From positions 486,712 to 550,711 of the forward strand of contig JAHBXR010000001.1 of assembly GCA_019636335.1 (NCBI GenBank): a stretch of 64,000 nucleotides of DNA. Reading direction: 5' to 3'. Source of the DNA: Pirellulales bacterium (GTDB taxonomy: Bacteria > Planctomycetota > Planctomycetia > Pirellulales > JAEUIK01). A program made the position numbers and the translations under genes. Shown piece by piece: positions 1 through 8,307 of the stretch. Every line of letters begins with the position of its first letter. Within the stretch, counting starts at the first letter, position 1. The notes beneath the pieces were generated by a model. The model was not told where the DNA came from, did not search any database, and saw nothing but the letters and a program-made list of their open reading frames with translations.

Positions 1-624
1 CTGGTGACGATCGACGCGATGGGCTGCCAGAAAGAGATCGCCCGGCAGATCGTCGAGGCGAAGGCCGACTACGTGCTGGCGGTGAAAGACAACCAGCCCA
101 AGCTGTGCGAAGCGATCCGCGATTTCTTCAGCGAACACCTGGAAGACGATTTGCAGCAGGTGGCGCATCGCCGGCACGAAACGCACGAGAAGGGGCACGG
201 CCGTCACGACGATCGTTATTACTATCTGGCCAAGCTGCCCGACGATTTTCCCCTGGCCGAGGAGTGGCCCGGCCTGAAAGCGATCGGCCTGGCGGTCCGC
301 GTGACGGAACACATGGACGGACGCACGAGCGACGACGTGCGCTATTACATCACCAGTCGCTACCTGAGTGGCAAGCGCTTTGCTGAAGCAGTGCGCGGGC
401 ACTGGGGCATTGAAAACTCGTTGCACTGGCAACTCGATGTGACGTTCGGAGAAGATCAGAGCCGGATCCGCAAAGGGCACGCCGACGCCAACTTCAGCCT
501 GCTGCGAAGAGCCTCGCTCAGCCTGCTCAAGAACAACAAATCCAAGAAGCTCGGCGTGAAGAACAAACGACTCTCCGCCGCCTGGAGCGACGACTATCGA
601 CTCCAAGTCCTCTGCGGAACTTGA
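1..624 (+). CDS. ISAs1-family transposase, 5' partial
   Basis: This is a DDE transposase that would move the insertion sequence. The visible 207 residues are the C-terminal half or so of the family. They start just before the IDAMGCQ motif, which carries a catalytic aspartate, followed by the family block ADYVLAVKDNQ. Further on comes the conserved region RGHWGIENSLHWQLDV with the catalytic glutamate, then EDQSRIR and the LRRASLSLLK stretch near the end. The frame is open to the window edge, so the true start is not visible. There is no internal stop in what can be seen, so the copy may be intact. Family assignment is by motif recognition and is quite secure. Confidence 0.88.
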   Translation: MVTIDAMGCQKEIARQIVEAKADYVLAVKDNQPKLCEAIRDFFSEHLEDDLQQVAHRRHETHEKGHGRHDDRYYYLAKLPDDFPLAEEWPGLKAIGLAVRVTEHMDGRTSDDVRYYITSRYLSGKRFAEAVRGHWGIENSLHWQLDVTFGEDQSRIRKGHADANFSLLRRASLSLLKNNKSKKLGVKNKRLSAAWSDDYRLQVLCGT

Positions 625-625
625 C

Positions 626-644
626 TTTTGGTGCAATCGCCCTG
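626..644 (+). repeat. Probable right terminal inverted repeat of the ISAs1 element
   Basis: Read on the minus strand this is CAGGGCGATTGCACCAAAA, which starts with CAGGG as ISAs1-family ends commonly do. It lies just after the transposase stop. The left copy is outside the window, so this is inferred from position and from its likeness to family ends. Confidence 0.5.
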
Positions 645-712
645 GGGGATGGGGCCCGCGGAAAAAACGCCAAAAATTGTGGGGCATGGTGCCGCGTGTG
701 CGCGGCGGCGTT

Positions 713-723
713 GTTACAATCGT
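713..723 (+). promoter_or_regulatory. GTTACAATCGT box, candidate -10 region
   Basis: The bases TTGTTACAATCG contain TACAAT preceded by TG, like an extended -10 element, about 100 bp upstream of the start at 824. The same GTTACAATCG occurs upstream of the phosphodiesterase gene at 33354 and, on the minus strand, upstream of the RTX protein gene starting at 43148. No good -35 hexamer is visible. Confidence 0.35.
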
Positions 724-823
724 GCGATTGTGACCCTCCGCCCGCCGGAATCCGTTGGCTGAAACGAACCGTTTGGGCAGATCTTTTTTTCCCTGGTTGC
801 CACAACTAGCGGCTCATTCGCGT

Positions 824-2410
824 ATGGATCCTACGCTGCTCATCGGGTTGGACGGTGCGACGTTTTCGGTGCTCGATCCGCTGATCGCCGAAGGGCATCT
901 ACCTCACTTGGCGCGGCTGATTTCCGGAGGCGTGCGCGCCACATTGCGCACGACGCCCCATCCGCTGACGCCCCCCGCGTGGACCACGCTGATGACGGGT
1001 CGTGGTCCGGGCAGCCACGGCATCTTCGATTTCCTGCGCTCCGAGCTCCGTAGCGGCGGCGCGTACTTCACGCTGAACAACTTTCGCGACATCCGTACCG
1101 AAACGATCTGGACGATCGTCAGCCGACTCGGCGGGCGCGTGATCTCGCTCAACTTTCCCCTCATGGCGCCTCCGCCCGCCGTGAATGGCGTCATCGTGCC
1201 GGGGCTTTTGTCGTTTCGTCACCTGCGACGCAACGTCTTCCCGCTCGAGCTGTACGACGAGCTCAAAACGCTCGATGGTTTCAGCTCGCAGGCCTTGTCG
1301 TGGGACTTCGAGCACGAAAAGAAGGCGTTGCAGCTCATTCCCGAGGAAGAGTTGGAACCCTGGGTCACGTTCCACATCGAGCGCGAGAAGCAATGGTTCT
1401 CGATCCTCGAGCATTTGATGCGCACGCGCCCGGCCGATCTCACGGCGGTCATGTTCGACGGGGTCGACAAGCTGCAGCACGGTTGCTGGCGCTTTCTCGA
1501 CCCGGCGTGGTTTCCCGCGCAGCCGAATGCGTTCGAGCGCAAGATGCGCGATTTGTGTGTGCGGTATTTCCATGAGCTCGATGGTTTCATCGGGCGGATC
1601 GTGGCCCAGGCGCCGGCCGACGCCCGCGTTTTTCTCGCCTCGGATCACGGTTTCGGTCCGACGACCAAGGTGTTCCGCATCAATAAATGGCTGGAACAAT
1701 TGGGCCTGCTGCACTGGCAACAGGAAGGGGGCACGGGGGGACCGCGCACCGGCGCGCACTACGTGGCCCTCGATTGGCAAACAACCAAGGCCTACGCCCC
1801 CAGCGCCGCGACCAACGGCATCCACATCCGGGTCGAACAGCAGCCAGGGGATGGAGGCGTGCCTCGCGCGGAGTATGAGTCGTTCCGCCGTCAATTGATC
1901 GATCCATTGCTCGCCCTGCGCGATCCAGCCGACGGCACCCCACTGGTCAAAGAGGTGCTGTTGCGCGAGGAGGCCTTCCCTGGCCGAGAACTCGGGCACG
2001 GGCCCGATCTGACCCTGGTGATGTGCGATCACGGCTTCGTCTCGGTGCTCGATGCCGAACCGGTGATCTGGACTCGCCCCATCGTGGCGGGCACGCACTA
2101 TCCCGAAGGCATCTTGATTGCCCACGGACCAGGCATCCGCCAGGGAGAGACGTTGCCCGAGCAGTCGATTCTTGACGTGGCAGCCACGTTGCTCCATAGC
2201 CTTGGCGAGACGATTCCAAGCGACTTCGAGAGCCGCGTGATGCAAGAAGTTTTCACGCCCGAGTTCGCCGCCGCGCGTCCGGTTCGCACGGGCGCGGCGA
2301 CGATTTCCGTCGGCGGCGCGCCGGTCACCGCGCCATCGACCGACGAAGAAGATGCCGAGGCGGAAGAAAAGATCATGGAACGCCTGCGGCAATTGGGATA
2401 CGTCGAATAA
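824..2410 (+). CDS. Alkaline phosphatase superfamily phosphodiesterase (paralogue 1)
   Basis: A metal-dependent hydrolase of the type I phosphodiesterase/nucleotide pyrophosphatase group, expected to cleave a phosphodiester or phosphate ester; the substrate is unknown. Visible metal and catalytic sites are D10 in GLDGATF, nucleophile T49 in LTPPAWTTLMTGR, the SDHGFG motif at 273-278 and H425 in GTHYPEG. I chose the ATG at 824 over an in-frame ATG at 755: it starts directly at the first strand, gives 528 residues against 529 in the paralogue at 6654-8243, and aligns with that protein's start. Both share the block FDGVDKLQH and an acidic tail ending in ERLxxLGYxE. There is no obvious signal peptide, so it is probably cytoplasmic. 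It is followed 65 bp later by the double SDR gene, and both converge on the megasynthase operon. Confidence 0.85.
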   Translation: MDPTLLIGLDGATFSVLDPLIAEGHLPHLARLISGGVRATLRTTPHPLTPPAWTTLMTGRGPGSHGIFDFLRSELRSGGAYFTLNNFRDIRTETIWTIVSRLGGRVISLNFPLMAPPPAVNGVIVPGLLSFRHLRRNVFPLELYDELKTLDGFSSQALSWDFEHEKKALQLIPEEELEPWVTFHIEREKQWFSILEHLMRTRPADLTAVMFDGVDKLQHGCWRFLDPAWFPAQPNAFERKMRDLCVRYFHELDGFIGRIVAQAPADARVFLASDHGFGPTTKVFRINKWLEQLGLLHWQQEGGTGGPRTGAHYVALDWQTTKAYAPSAATNGIHIRVEQQPGDGGVPRAEYESFRRQLIDPLLALRDPADGTPLVKEVLLREEAFPGRELGHGPDLTLVMCDHGFVSVLDAEPVIWTRPIVAGTHYPEGILIAHGPGIRQGETLPEQSILDVAATLLHSLGETIPSDFESRVMQEVFTPEFAAARPVRTGAATISVGGAPVTAPSTDEEDAEAEEKIMERLRQLGYVE

Positions 2411-2475
2411 AGGTTGCCGCCGGTGCTGGGCCGATCTTCGCGAGCCATGCCTTACGGATTGGACTGAGGTCGCGC

Positions 2476-4110
2476 ATGGCGCTGTTTTCTGCAGATCGAC
2501 TGCTCGATCGCGTGGCGATCGTCACCGGCGCCAGTGGCGGCATTGGCCGCGCCACGTGTATGGCGCTGGCTCGCTCGGGGGCACATATTGTAGCCGTCGG
2601 TCGTAGCGAAGAGCGACTTGCCGCGACGGCCTCGCTCGTGTCGAAAGCGGGCGCCGGGCGCGGCCAGGTGCTGACGCTTTCGCTCGACGTCCGCGACGAA
2701 GCCGACATGCAGCAGATGGCCGAGCAGACGCTCGAACGATTCGGCCGCATCGACATGCTGGTGAACGTAGCGGGCATTTTGCGGGCGCGTGGCGCCTCGT
2801 TGCGTACCGTGGCGCGGTTGTCGGCCAGCGAATGGGACGAGGTGCTCGACATCAATCTGCGCGGGACGTTTCTCGCGAATCGTGCCGTGCTGCCGGCGAT
2901 GCTCGCGGCGCGGCGCGGCGACATCTTGAATCTATCGTCGAAGTCGGGACGTGTGGGCATCGCCTTCGATGCCCCCTACTGCGCGTCGAAGTTCGGCGTG
3001 ATCGGTCTCACGGAAGCGGTGGCCGAAGAGGCACGCCCCTACGGCGTGCGCGTGCAGGTCCTCGTGCCGGGGGAATTCGCCACCGACGTTTTGCAGCAGG
3101 CGGGTCCGGTGCCGCGTCCGACGGATCTTCCGCCGCCGGAACGCGTGGCCCACACCATTCGCTGGATGCTTTCCGTTCCGGCCGATACACGATTGATCGC
3201 GCCGGTGTTCGAACCGTTCAAACGCAGCGGCGCCGGATGGCGCGGCGGCAAGGCAGGGACGGATGGTCCCGCCAAACCAGTTTCAGCAGCGAAGGAAACA
3301 GCGATGGAAACACAAGCCACCAGTGCGCCCGAGGATCTGCGGGGAAAGGTGGTGATCGTGACGGGGGGGACCGGCGGCATCGGGCTTGCCACGGTCAAGG
3401 CCGTGGCCGCCGAGCAAGGGTCCGTGGTGGTCGCCGATCTCGACGCCGAGCGCGTGGCAGCGGTCGTGGCGGAACTCGAAGCAGGAGAAGCAGGAGAGGC
3501 GGGCGCCCACTTGGGACTGGCGATCGACGTGCGCCGCGAGGAAGATCACGAGCGGCTCGTGCAGCAGACGCTAGAGAAGTTCGGCCGCATCGATGCGTTG
3601 ATCGCCTGCGCCGGCATTCTGCGTAAACGCGGAACGCCCCCCAAGCCGCTGGTTGACGTGACAATCGACGAGTGGAACGACGTGATCGATATCAATCTCA
3701 AGGGAGTGTTTCTCTCGAACCGCGCCGTGCTGCCCACGATGATCGCGCAGCGCGGAGGGACGATCATCAATCTGTCGTCGGTTTCGGGCTTGCAGGGGCG
3801 CGCTCACGACGGCCCCTATTGCGCCTCGAAGTTTGGCGTGATCGGCCTGTCGCAATCGGTGGCCGACGAGGTGCGCAGCTACGGCATCAAGGTGCAGGCC
3901 CTGATGCCGCACGCCGTGGCGACCCCCTTCTGGGAACAAAACAAGCCGGCGCCGATGCCGGGAGACGCCCTGCCCCCCGAGCGTGTGGCCGACTTGATCG
4001 TCTTCATGCTGATGCAACCGGAAGATACGGTGCTCGTCGGGCCGGTGATTGCCCCCTTGGGAGCGCGAAGACGCCGGGCGCCAGGCAAGAGCTCGACCGC
4101 GGCCGAGTAA
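2476..4110 (+). CDS. Tandem short-chain dehydrogenase/reductase (SDR-SDR fusion)
   Basis: Two complete classical SDR domains in one 544-residue chain, each expected to be an NAD(P)-dependent oxidoreductase. Domain 1 has the cofactor motif TGASGGIG at 17-24, N98 in NVAG, S154/S155, Y168 and K172 (YCASK). Domain 2 starts near residue 277 with TGGTGGIG, then Y448 and K452, again YCASK. The halves are very alike (EWDEVLDINL against EWNDVIDINL, and both PYCASKFGVIGL), so this is a tandem duplication. An in-frame ATG at 3304 has the purine-rich GAAGGAAA just upstream and could start domain 2 on its own. Beside a polyketide/lipid operon a beta-ketoacyl or tailoring reductase role is plausible, but this is inference. 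The stop lies 39 bp from the end of the convergent operon. Confidence 0.88.
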   Translation: MALFSADRLLDRVAIVTGASGGIGRATCMALARSGAHIVAVGRSEERLAATASLVSKAGAGRGQVLTLSLDVRDEADMQQMAEQTLERFGRIDMLVNVAGILRARGASLRTVARLSASEWDEVLDINLRGTFLANRAVLPAMLAARRGDILNLSSKSGRVGIAFDAPYCASKFGVIGLTEAVAEEARPYGVRVQVLVPGEFATDVLQQAGPVPRPTDLPPPERVAHTIRWMLSVPADTRLIAPVFEPFKRSGAGWRGGKAGTDGPAKPVSAAKETAMETQATSAPEDLRGKVVIVTGGTGGIGLATVKAVAAEQGSVVVADLDAERVAAVVAELEAGEAGEAGAHLGLAIDVRREEDHERLVQQTLEKFGRIDALIACAGILRKRGTPPKPLVDVTIDEWNDVIDINLKGVFLSNRAVLPTMIAQRGGTIINLSSVSGLQGRAHDGPYCASKFGVIGLSQSVADEVRSYGIKVQALMPHAVATPFWEQNKPAPMPGDALPPERVADLIVFMLMQPEDTVLVGPVIAPLGARRRRAPGKSSTAAE

Positions 4111-4149
4111 TCCGCGACCGCGCTGCCACGGATGTGCAGGTGCGAACGC

Positions 4150-6657
4150 TCAACTGGGCACACTTTCGGACGGGGCGGAATCGGCTCCGGGCATTTGGCC
4201 ACGGACGACGACGTATGCGTCGACGATCAGGTCGCCCCCCGGCAGCGCGCGCAGGATCGCCTCGTAGTCTTCTTTCTCGAGATGATAGAGCAATAGCTTC
4301 GAGCCGAAGTAAATGCGGCTCGATTTGTTGAAGCGATACCACGTCTCGTGCGTCACGTCGGTGATGTGGATATCGACGAGGCCGGCCTGGGCGAGCATCG
4401 CTGCCAGATCGCTTACGATTTTGTCCGAGACATACTCGACCGACTGCCGCGCGACTCCCTCGTCGAGCGTGGGGCCGATCGGATCGGCGGCCACGATGAC
4501 CCCACCGGCAACAAGTCGCTCGGCGAGAGTTTGATAGGCCGCCGCGCGCTCGAGCGAGGAGAATGCCTCGACGGCCAGGATGACGTCGAACTGGTCTGAG
4601 GGGAGCGGCTCGTCGGGCTCGCACGTGGTCACGAATGCCTGCGGCAGCAAGCGGGTGATGATGGCTGGCGCATCCGCCGCGCCGCGCGCGATGGCCAGCA
4701 CTCGCGGCGACGTCGTGGCCAGATCGGCCCGCGAGGTGAGGGCCAGGGCGGTCAGTTCTTCGACGAGGCCTTTCGCGGCTTCGCCGCCGGATAGTTCCTC
4801 GCGGCGCCAATAACCCGTGTTGCGCAGCGCGGTGCCGTGGTAGAAGCCCGCGATGGTCGTCGCGGTATCCGTGGGGAGGACGATCGAGTCTCGCTCTTCG
4901 ATCGAGAGACGCGTGTAGGGATCGGCCGCTAACGACAACGTATGGTCGTGACGAAACTCCGGCTCGTGATGCCGGGGGCGAGCGGACGGGTTGTCGAGCG
5001 TGGTCTCATGCCAGACTCGGTCGAGCATCTCTGGCGGCTCGGGGGCGCCTGGGGCGCTATCGCCCAGGTCGGGCAGCGCGAGGACGCGCTCGCCCAACGT
5101 GCGGCTACCGCTTTCGATGCCCGTGAGCGGTGGGAGCGTTTCACCCGCCGCGAAATCATCGGCGGTGAGATCTCCCTTGTGGTCGTGCGATCCGTGCCAG
5201 ACTTCGACCCCCCCCTGGGGATTCAAGAGATAGCGCCAGCCTTCCGGCGAGCGCATGGCGACGTTCGGACCGTAGGGATTCGCGGTTCCGACAAACAAGC
5301 CGCGCGGTGTCGAAAGCAGCGAGCGAATGCCCCAGTTGTAAGGATTGCCGAAGCCGTTGCGCGTGACGGGGATCCACCGATCGCCGTCGGCCGTACACCA
5401 CAGCTCGCAACCGCCACGCCAGCGCATGTACTGCTCGACCGTGCGCTCGTCGAAGGCTCGCCGCTCGGGCGCCTTGGGATCGCCGAACGGGAGCATCGAG
5501 GATGAATCCATCGTGCCGACGTAGAGGCAACCGTCGTGCTGACACATGCGCCAGATATAACCGGCAAAGGGATTGTCGAAGCCCGCGCCCAGGCCGCTGC
5601 GGGGAACTTTGAGCCCATAGCGCGTCATGCGCGGATCGCCGGCGACGACGTCCCAGGTATCGTCGGGATAGACGCGGATCACCTCGCCGGCGGCGGGACC
5701 GATGTTGTTCACCTTGTCGTAGCCGCCGTTCTGCACGCCGGTGCCGAAGTAGACGCAACCCTGGAACTCCGTCAGGCAGACGACGCCCTGGTTGTAGTAA
5801 CTCGCGCGATCGGCGCCGCGGTCAAGCACCTTGGTCCAGCGGAAGGGGGGCTCGCCTTCGGCCTTGGTCTTCCAGAGCTGGCAGCCTTCGCGGATGTTCA
5901 TCGTGCCGGCGTAGAGGTAATCGCCGGCGACGCACATGTCGTAGACGCCATAGTTCGATGGATCGCCAAAGGCATTGACGTTCGCCGGCTGCCACGCGCC
6001 GGTGGCCGGATCGTCGGAACAGAAGATCACGGCCTGGTAGGCCAGGTTGGGGTCGGCGCCGCGCGAGCCGGCCGGCGCCATGAAGAGCCGATCGCGAAGC
6101 GCGATCATCGAGCGGTACGCCGTGATGTTGCCGTCGCCGAGCCCCAGCCCGGGCTGGCCGATTTGCTCGAAATTGCTGCCATCGGAGGAGCGCAAGAGTA
6201 CCGGCCCGATGCCGAAGGAACCGCAACTGGGAATGGTGTACAGGCAGGGATGCGAATCGCTTCGTCCCTGGAAGACGGCCATCGAGCGGAACCCGGCGGC
6301 CACGGGGACCGTGCGACCGTCGATGCCGGCCGTGACGGGGGACTTGTAGACGCGGTCCCAGTGATCGGCCTGGGCGTCGTAGCGCCAGATCTCTCCCCCT
6401 TGTTCGCGCGGATCGAACGCCGCGGGGACCTCGACCGGCCAGACCTGCGTCGGAATGTCGAACTTGAAACGCGTGCGCGCGAGGACCAGCAGATCGCGGT
6501 GCGTGCCGATGTAGAGATAGCCCTGGTGCCAGGCGTAGCTGTAGGCGTACGAGTTGTGACCGTCGCCAAAGCCGTGCGCCGCGATGCGGCGAAAGTTGCC
6601 GATCGAAAGTCCGCGCGAGCGCGACTTGTCGAGCGATCGATCGGCTACCGCGTTCAT
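4150..6657 (-). CDS. Beta-propeller-like protein fused to a SAM-dependent methyltransferase
   Basis: An 835-residue protein. Roughly residues 15-590 form a propeller-like region with recurring short blade motifs (GYLYIGT, DYLYAGT, GCVYFGT, GCLYVGT, RGLFVGT), each followed by a Trp- or charge-rich loop. Residues about 640-820 look like a class I methyltransferase: VLAIARG in place of motif I, then DQFDVILAVEAFSSL, then LVAGGVIVAADP. Motif I is poor in glycine, so cofactor binding should be tested. There is no clear signal peptide. The ATG overlaps the stop of the upstream phosphodiesterase (ATGA), so the two are probably translationally coupled. As the last gene of the megasynthase operon it may act as a tailoring or scaffold protein; that is inference. 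I do not recognise a named family with this domain pair. Confidence 0.7.
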   Translation of the reverse strand: MNAVADRSLDKSRSRGLSIGNFRRIAAHGFGDGHNSYAYSYAWHQGYLYIGTHRDLLVLARTRFKFDIPTQVWPVEVPAAFDPREQGGEIWRYDAQADHWDRVYKSPVTAGIDGRTVPVAAGFRSMAVFQGRSDSHPCLYTIPSCGSFGIGPVLLRSSDGSNFEQIGQPGLGLGDGNITAYRSMIALRDRLFMAPAGSRGADPNLAYQAVIFCSDDPATGAWQPANVNAFGDPSNYGVYDMCVAGDYLYAGTMNIREGCQLWKTKAEGEPPFRWTKVLDRGADRASYYNQGVVCLTEFQGCVYFGTGVQNGGYDKVNNIGPAAGEVIRVYPDDTWDVVAGDPRMTRYGLKVPRSGLGAGFDNPFAGYIWRMCQHDGCLYVGTMDSSSMLPFGDPKAPERRAFDERTVEQYMRWRGGCELWCTADGDRWIPVTRNGFGNPYNWGIRSLLSTPRGLFVGTANPYGPNVAMRSPEGWRYLLNPQGGVEVWHGSHDHKGDLTADDFAAGETLPPLTGIESGSRTLGERVLALPDLGDSAPGAPEPPEMLDRVWHETTLDNPSARPRHHEPEFRHDHTLSLAADPYTRLSIEERDSIVLPTDTATTIAGFYHGTALRNTGYWRREELSGGEAAKGLVEELTALALTSRADLATTSPRVLAIARGAADAPAIITRLLPQAFVTTCEPDEPLPSDQFDVILAVEAFSSLERAAAYQTLAERLVAGGVIVAADPIGPTLDEGVARQSVEYVSDKIVSDLAAMLAQAGLVDIHITDVTHETWYRFNKSSRIYFGSKLLLYHLEKEDYEAILRALPGGDLIVDAYVVVRGQMPGADSAPSESVPS

Positions 6658-8243
6658 TCGATATATCCCAGGCTCTTCAGGCGTTCCATCAGGATCGCTT
6701 CGTCTTCAGCGTCCATTTCCTCCTCGGCCGGGGCCTCTTCTTCCGAACCTTGATCGGCCGGGTTCGTCGATTGGTCGGCCACGGGAGGGGCGAGACGCGG
6801 CGGATCGCTGGCCAGATAACCGGGATCGTAGAACTCGGTCGGCACGTGTCCGTCGTACTCGGCCGGAATCTCCAAACCCAGGCTATGCAGCAAGAGGGGG
6901 GCCACGTCGAGGATGTTGAGCAGCTCGGTTTTGACCCCGCTGTGCAGCCCCATTCCCTTCCCCAACAATACGCCATGCGGATGGTGCGTGCCGAAGGGGG
7001 CGGAGCGGGGCCGGACCACCACGCTCGAATTCAGCACGGAAACAAAGCCGAAATCGCGCAGCTCGACAGTCAGATCGGGAAACTTTTCCATCCGGGGACC
7101 GGCAAAGATCTCCTCGCGCGTGCGGACGTGCGTCACGACCTGCCCGCCGTCGGGACCGCGCAGCTCGAGCAATCGGCGGATCAACTCTCGGCGGAAGGGG
7201 TCGTACTCGCCGGGGGGTGTCTGAATCCAGATGCCGTTGGCGCTCGGCGTGAAGGCGAACGCCTGGCTGCGTTCCAGGTCGATCGCGTTGACGTCGTTCT
7301 CCGGCTTGAGCGTGGCGCAAGCTTCCTCTTGATCCTCCTGCTGCTGCCCTTTCCAGACCAGCCAGCCTTGCTCAGCGAGCCAGCGGTTGATGTAGAGGAT
7401 CTCGTGGCTGGCGGTGAAGCCGTGATCGGAGACGACGAAGACCCGGCCCCAGGGACCGACCAGGTCGAGCGTGCGGCCGAGGAACGCATCGATCTGCGCG
7501 AAGTACTCGTGGCATAGCCCGATCACCTCGGACTCCCACGCGGTGGGCTTTTTCGGCGCGAAGGCCGGGTCGAGATAGCGATAGGCCAGATGCTGCAGCT
7601 TGTCGACGCCGTCGAAGACGATCGCTGAGAGATCGCTCGGCTCGTGCTGCATCAGGTGCGCGAGAATGCCGAACCAGGCGCGATCGCGCGCGATGTGGTG
7701 GCGCAACCAGTCGGCCCAGAGTTCCGGGGCCATCTCTTGCAGCACCTGGCGCTCGATCTCGAGGTCGAGTCCGAGGACCTTGGCGTCGAGCCCCTCGACT
7801 CCTTCCAACCGCGCGAAGAGATCGCGGGGAAAGCTGGAACGGCGCAGGTGCCGCCCCGACGTGAAGCCGGGAATCGAGTGGCCGCGAATCTCTTGCGCGG
7901 GCGCCGTGCCATAGTAATTGAGCACCGTGACTCGGCGTCCCTGCCGCGAGACGTAGTGCCAGAGGGTCTCGGCATGATTGTCGCGCGAGTCGTTGATGTG
8001 GCCGTAATTGCCTTGCGCTCCCCAACGGAACTGCGCCCAGTCGGCAATGCCGTGATGTCCGGGGCTGCGCCCCGTGGCCAGCGTGGTCCAGGCCTGGGGC
8101 GTGAGGGGCAGGGGAGAGGACTGCAGCGGAGCGCGAACGCCTGCGGCGTAGATTCGTCCGAGGTTCGGCATCACGCCGCGCGCGACCAACTCGTCGAGAA
8201 TCGTATAGGTAGCGCCATCCAGGCCGAAAAGAACCGTTTTCAT
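6654..8243 (-). CDS. Alkaline phosphatase superfamily phosphodiesterase (paralogue 2)
   Basis: A 529-residue relative of the protein at 824-2410 with the same layout: D9 in FGLDGATY, nucleophile T48 in LTPQAWTTLATGR, SDHGF near residue 270, GTHHPHG near residue 423, and the same tail pattern (MERLKSLGYIE) after an acidic stretch. It keeps FDGVDKLQH. It is expected to be a metal-dependent phosphodiesterase or phosphatase with unknown substrate, and no signal peptide is visible. It lies 64 bp after megasynthase 2 and overlaps the propeller-methyltransferase start by 4 bp, so it belongs to the operon. Because neither megasynthase carries a thioesterase, a role in product release or in trimming a phosphorylated product is worth considering; the sequence does not show it. 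Confidence 0.85.
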   Translation of the reverse strand: MKTVLFGLDGATYTILDELVARGVMPNLGRIYAAGVRAPLQSSPLPLTPQAWTTLATGRSPGHHGIADWAQFRWGAQGNYGHINDSRDNHAETLWHYVSRQGRRVTVLNYYGTAPAQEIRGHSIPGFTSGRHLRRSSFPRDLFARLEGVEGLDAKVLGLDLEIERQVLQEMAPELWADWLRHHIARDRAWFGILAHLMQHEPSDLSAIVFDGVDKLQHLAYRYLDPAFAPKKPTAWESEVIGLCHEYFAQIDAFLGRTLDLVGPWGRVFVVSDHGFTASHEILYINRWLAEQGWLVWKGQQQEDQEEACATLKPENDVNAIDLERSQAFAFTPSANGIWIQTPPGEYDPFRRELIRRLLELRGPDGGQVVTHVRTREEIFAGPRMEKFPDLTVELRDFGFVSVLNSSVVVRPRSAPFGTHHPHGVLLGKGMGLHSGVKTELLNILDVAPLLLHSLGLEIPAEYDGHVPTEFYDPGYLASDPPRLAPPVADQSTNPADQGSEEEAPAEEEMDAEDEAILMERLKSLGYIE

Positions 8244-8307
8244 AACTACCGATCGTTGTTCACCAGTGCGGATTTGCCGGGAGCCTGCTCGAACGGCGTG
8301 CGGGGCC

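Larger units (their letters stand above)
1..644 (+). mobile_element. ISAs1-family insertion sequence, right part only
   Basis: The element enters from the left window edge. It carries the C-terminal part of an ISAs1-type transposase, and about 20 bp after the stop there is a sequence that reads like a terminal repeat of this family (626-644). The left end lies outside the window, so the inverted-repeat pair and target duplication cannot be checked. It sits about 180 bp upstream of the first phosphodiesterase gene and may mark the edge of the biosynthetic locus. Confidence 0.7.

Noticed and set aside
899..2392. A 497-codon minus-strand frame across the first phosphodiesterase
   Set aside because: No motif; the plus-strand protein has all metal-site motifs and a full-length paralogue.
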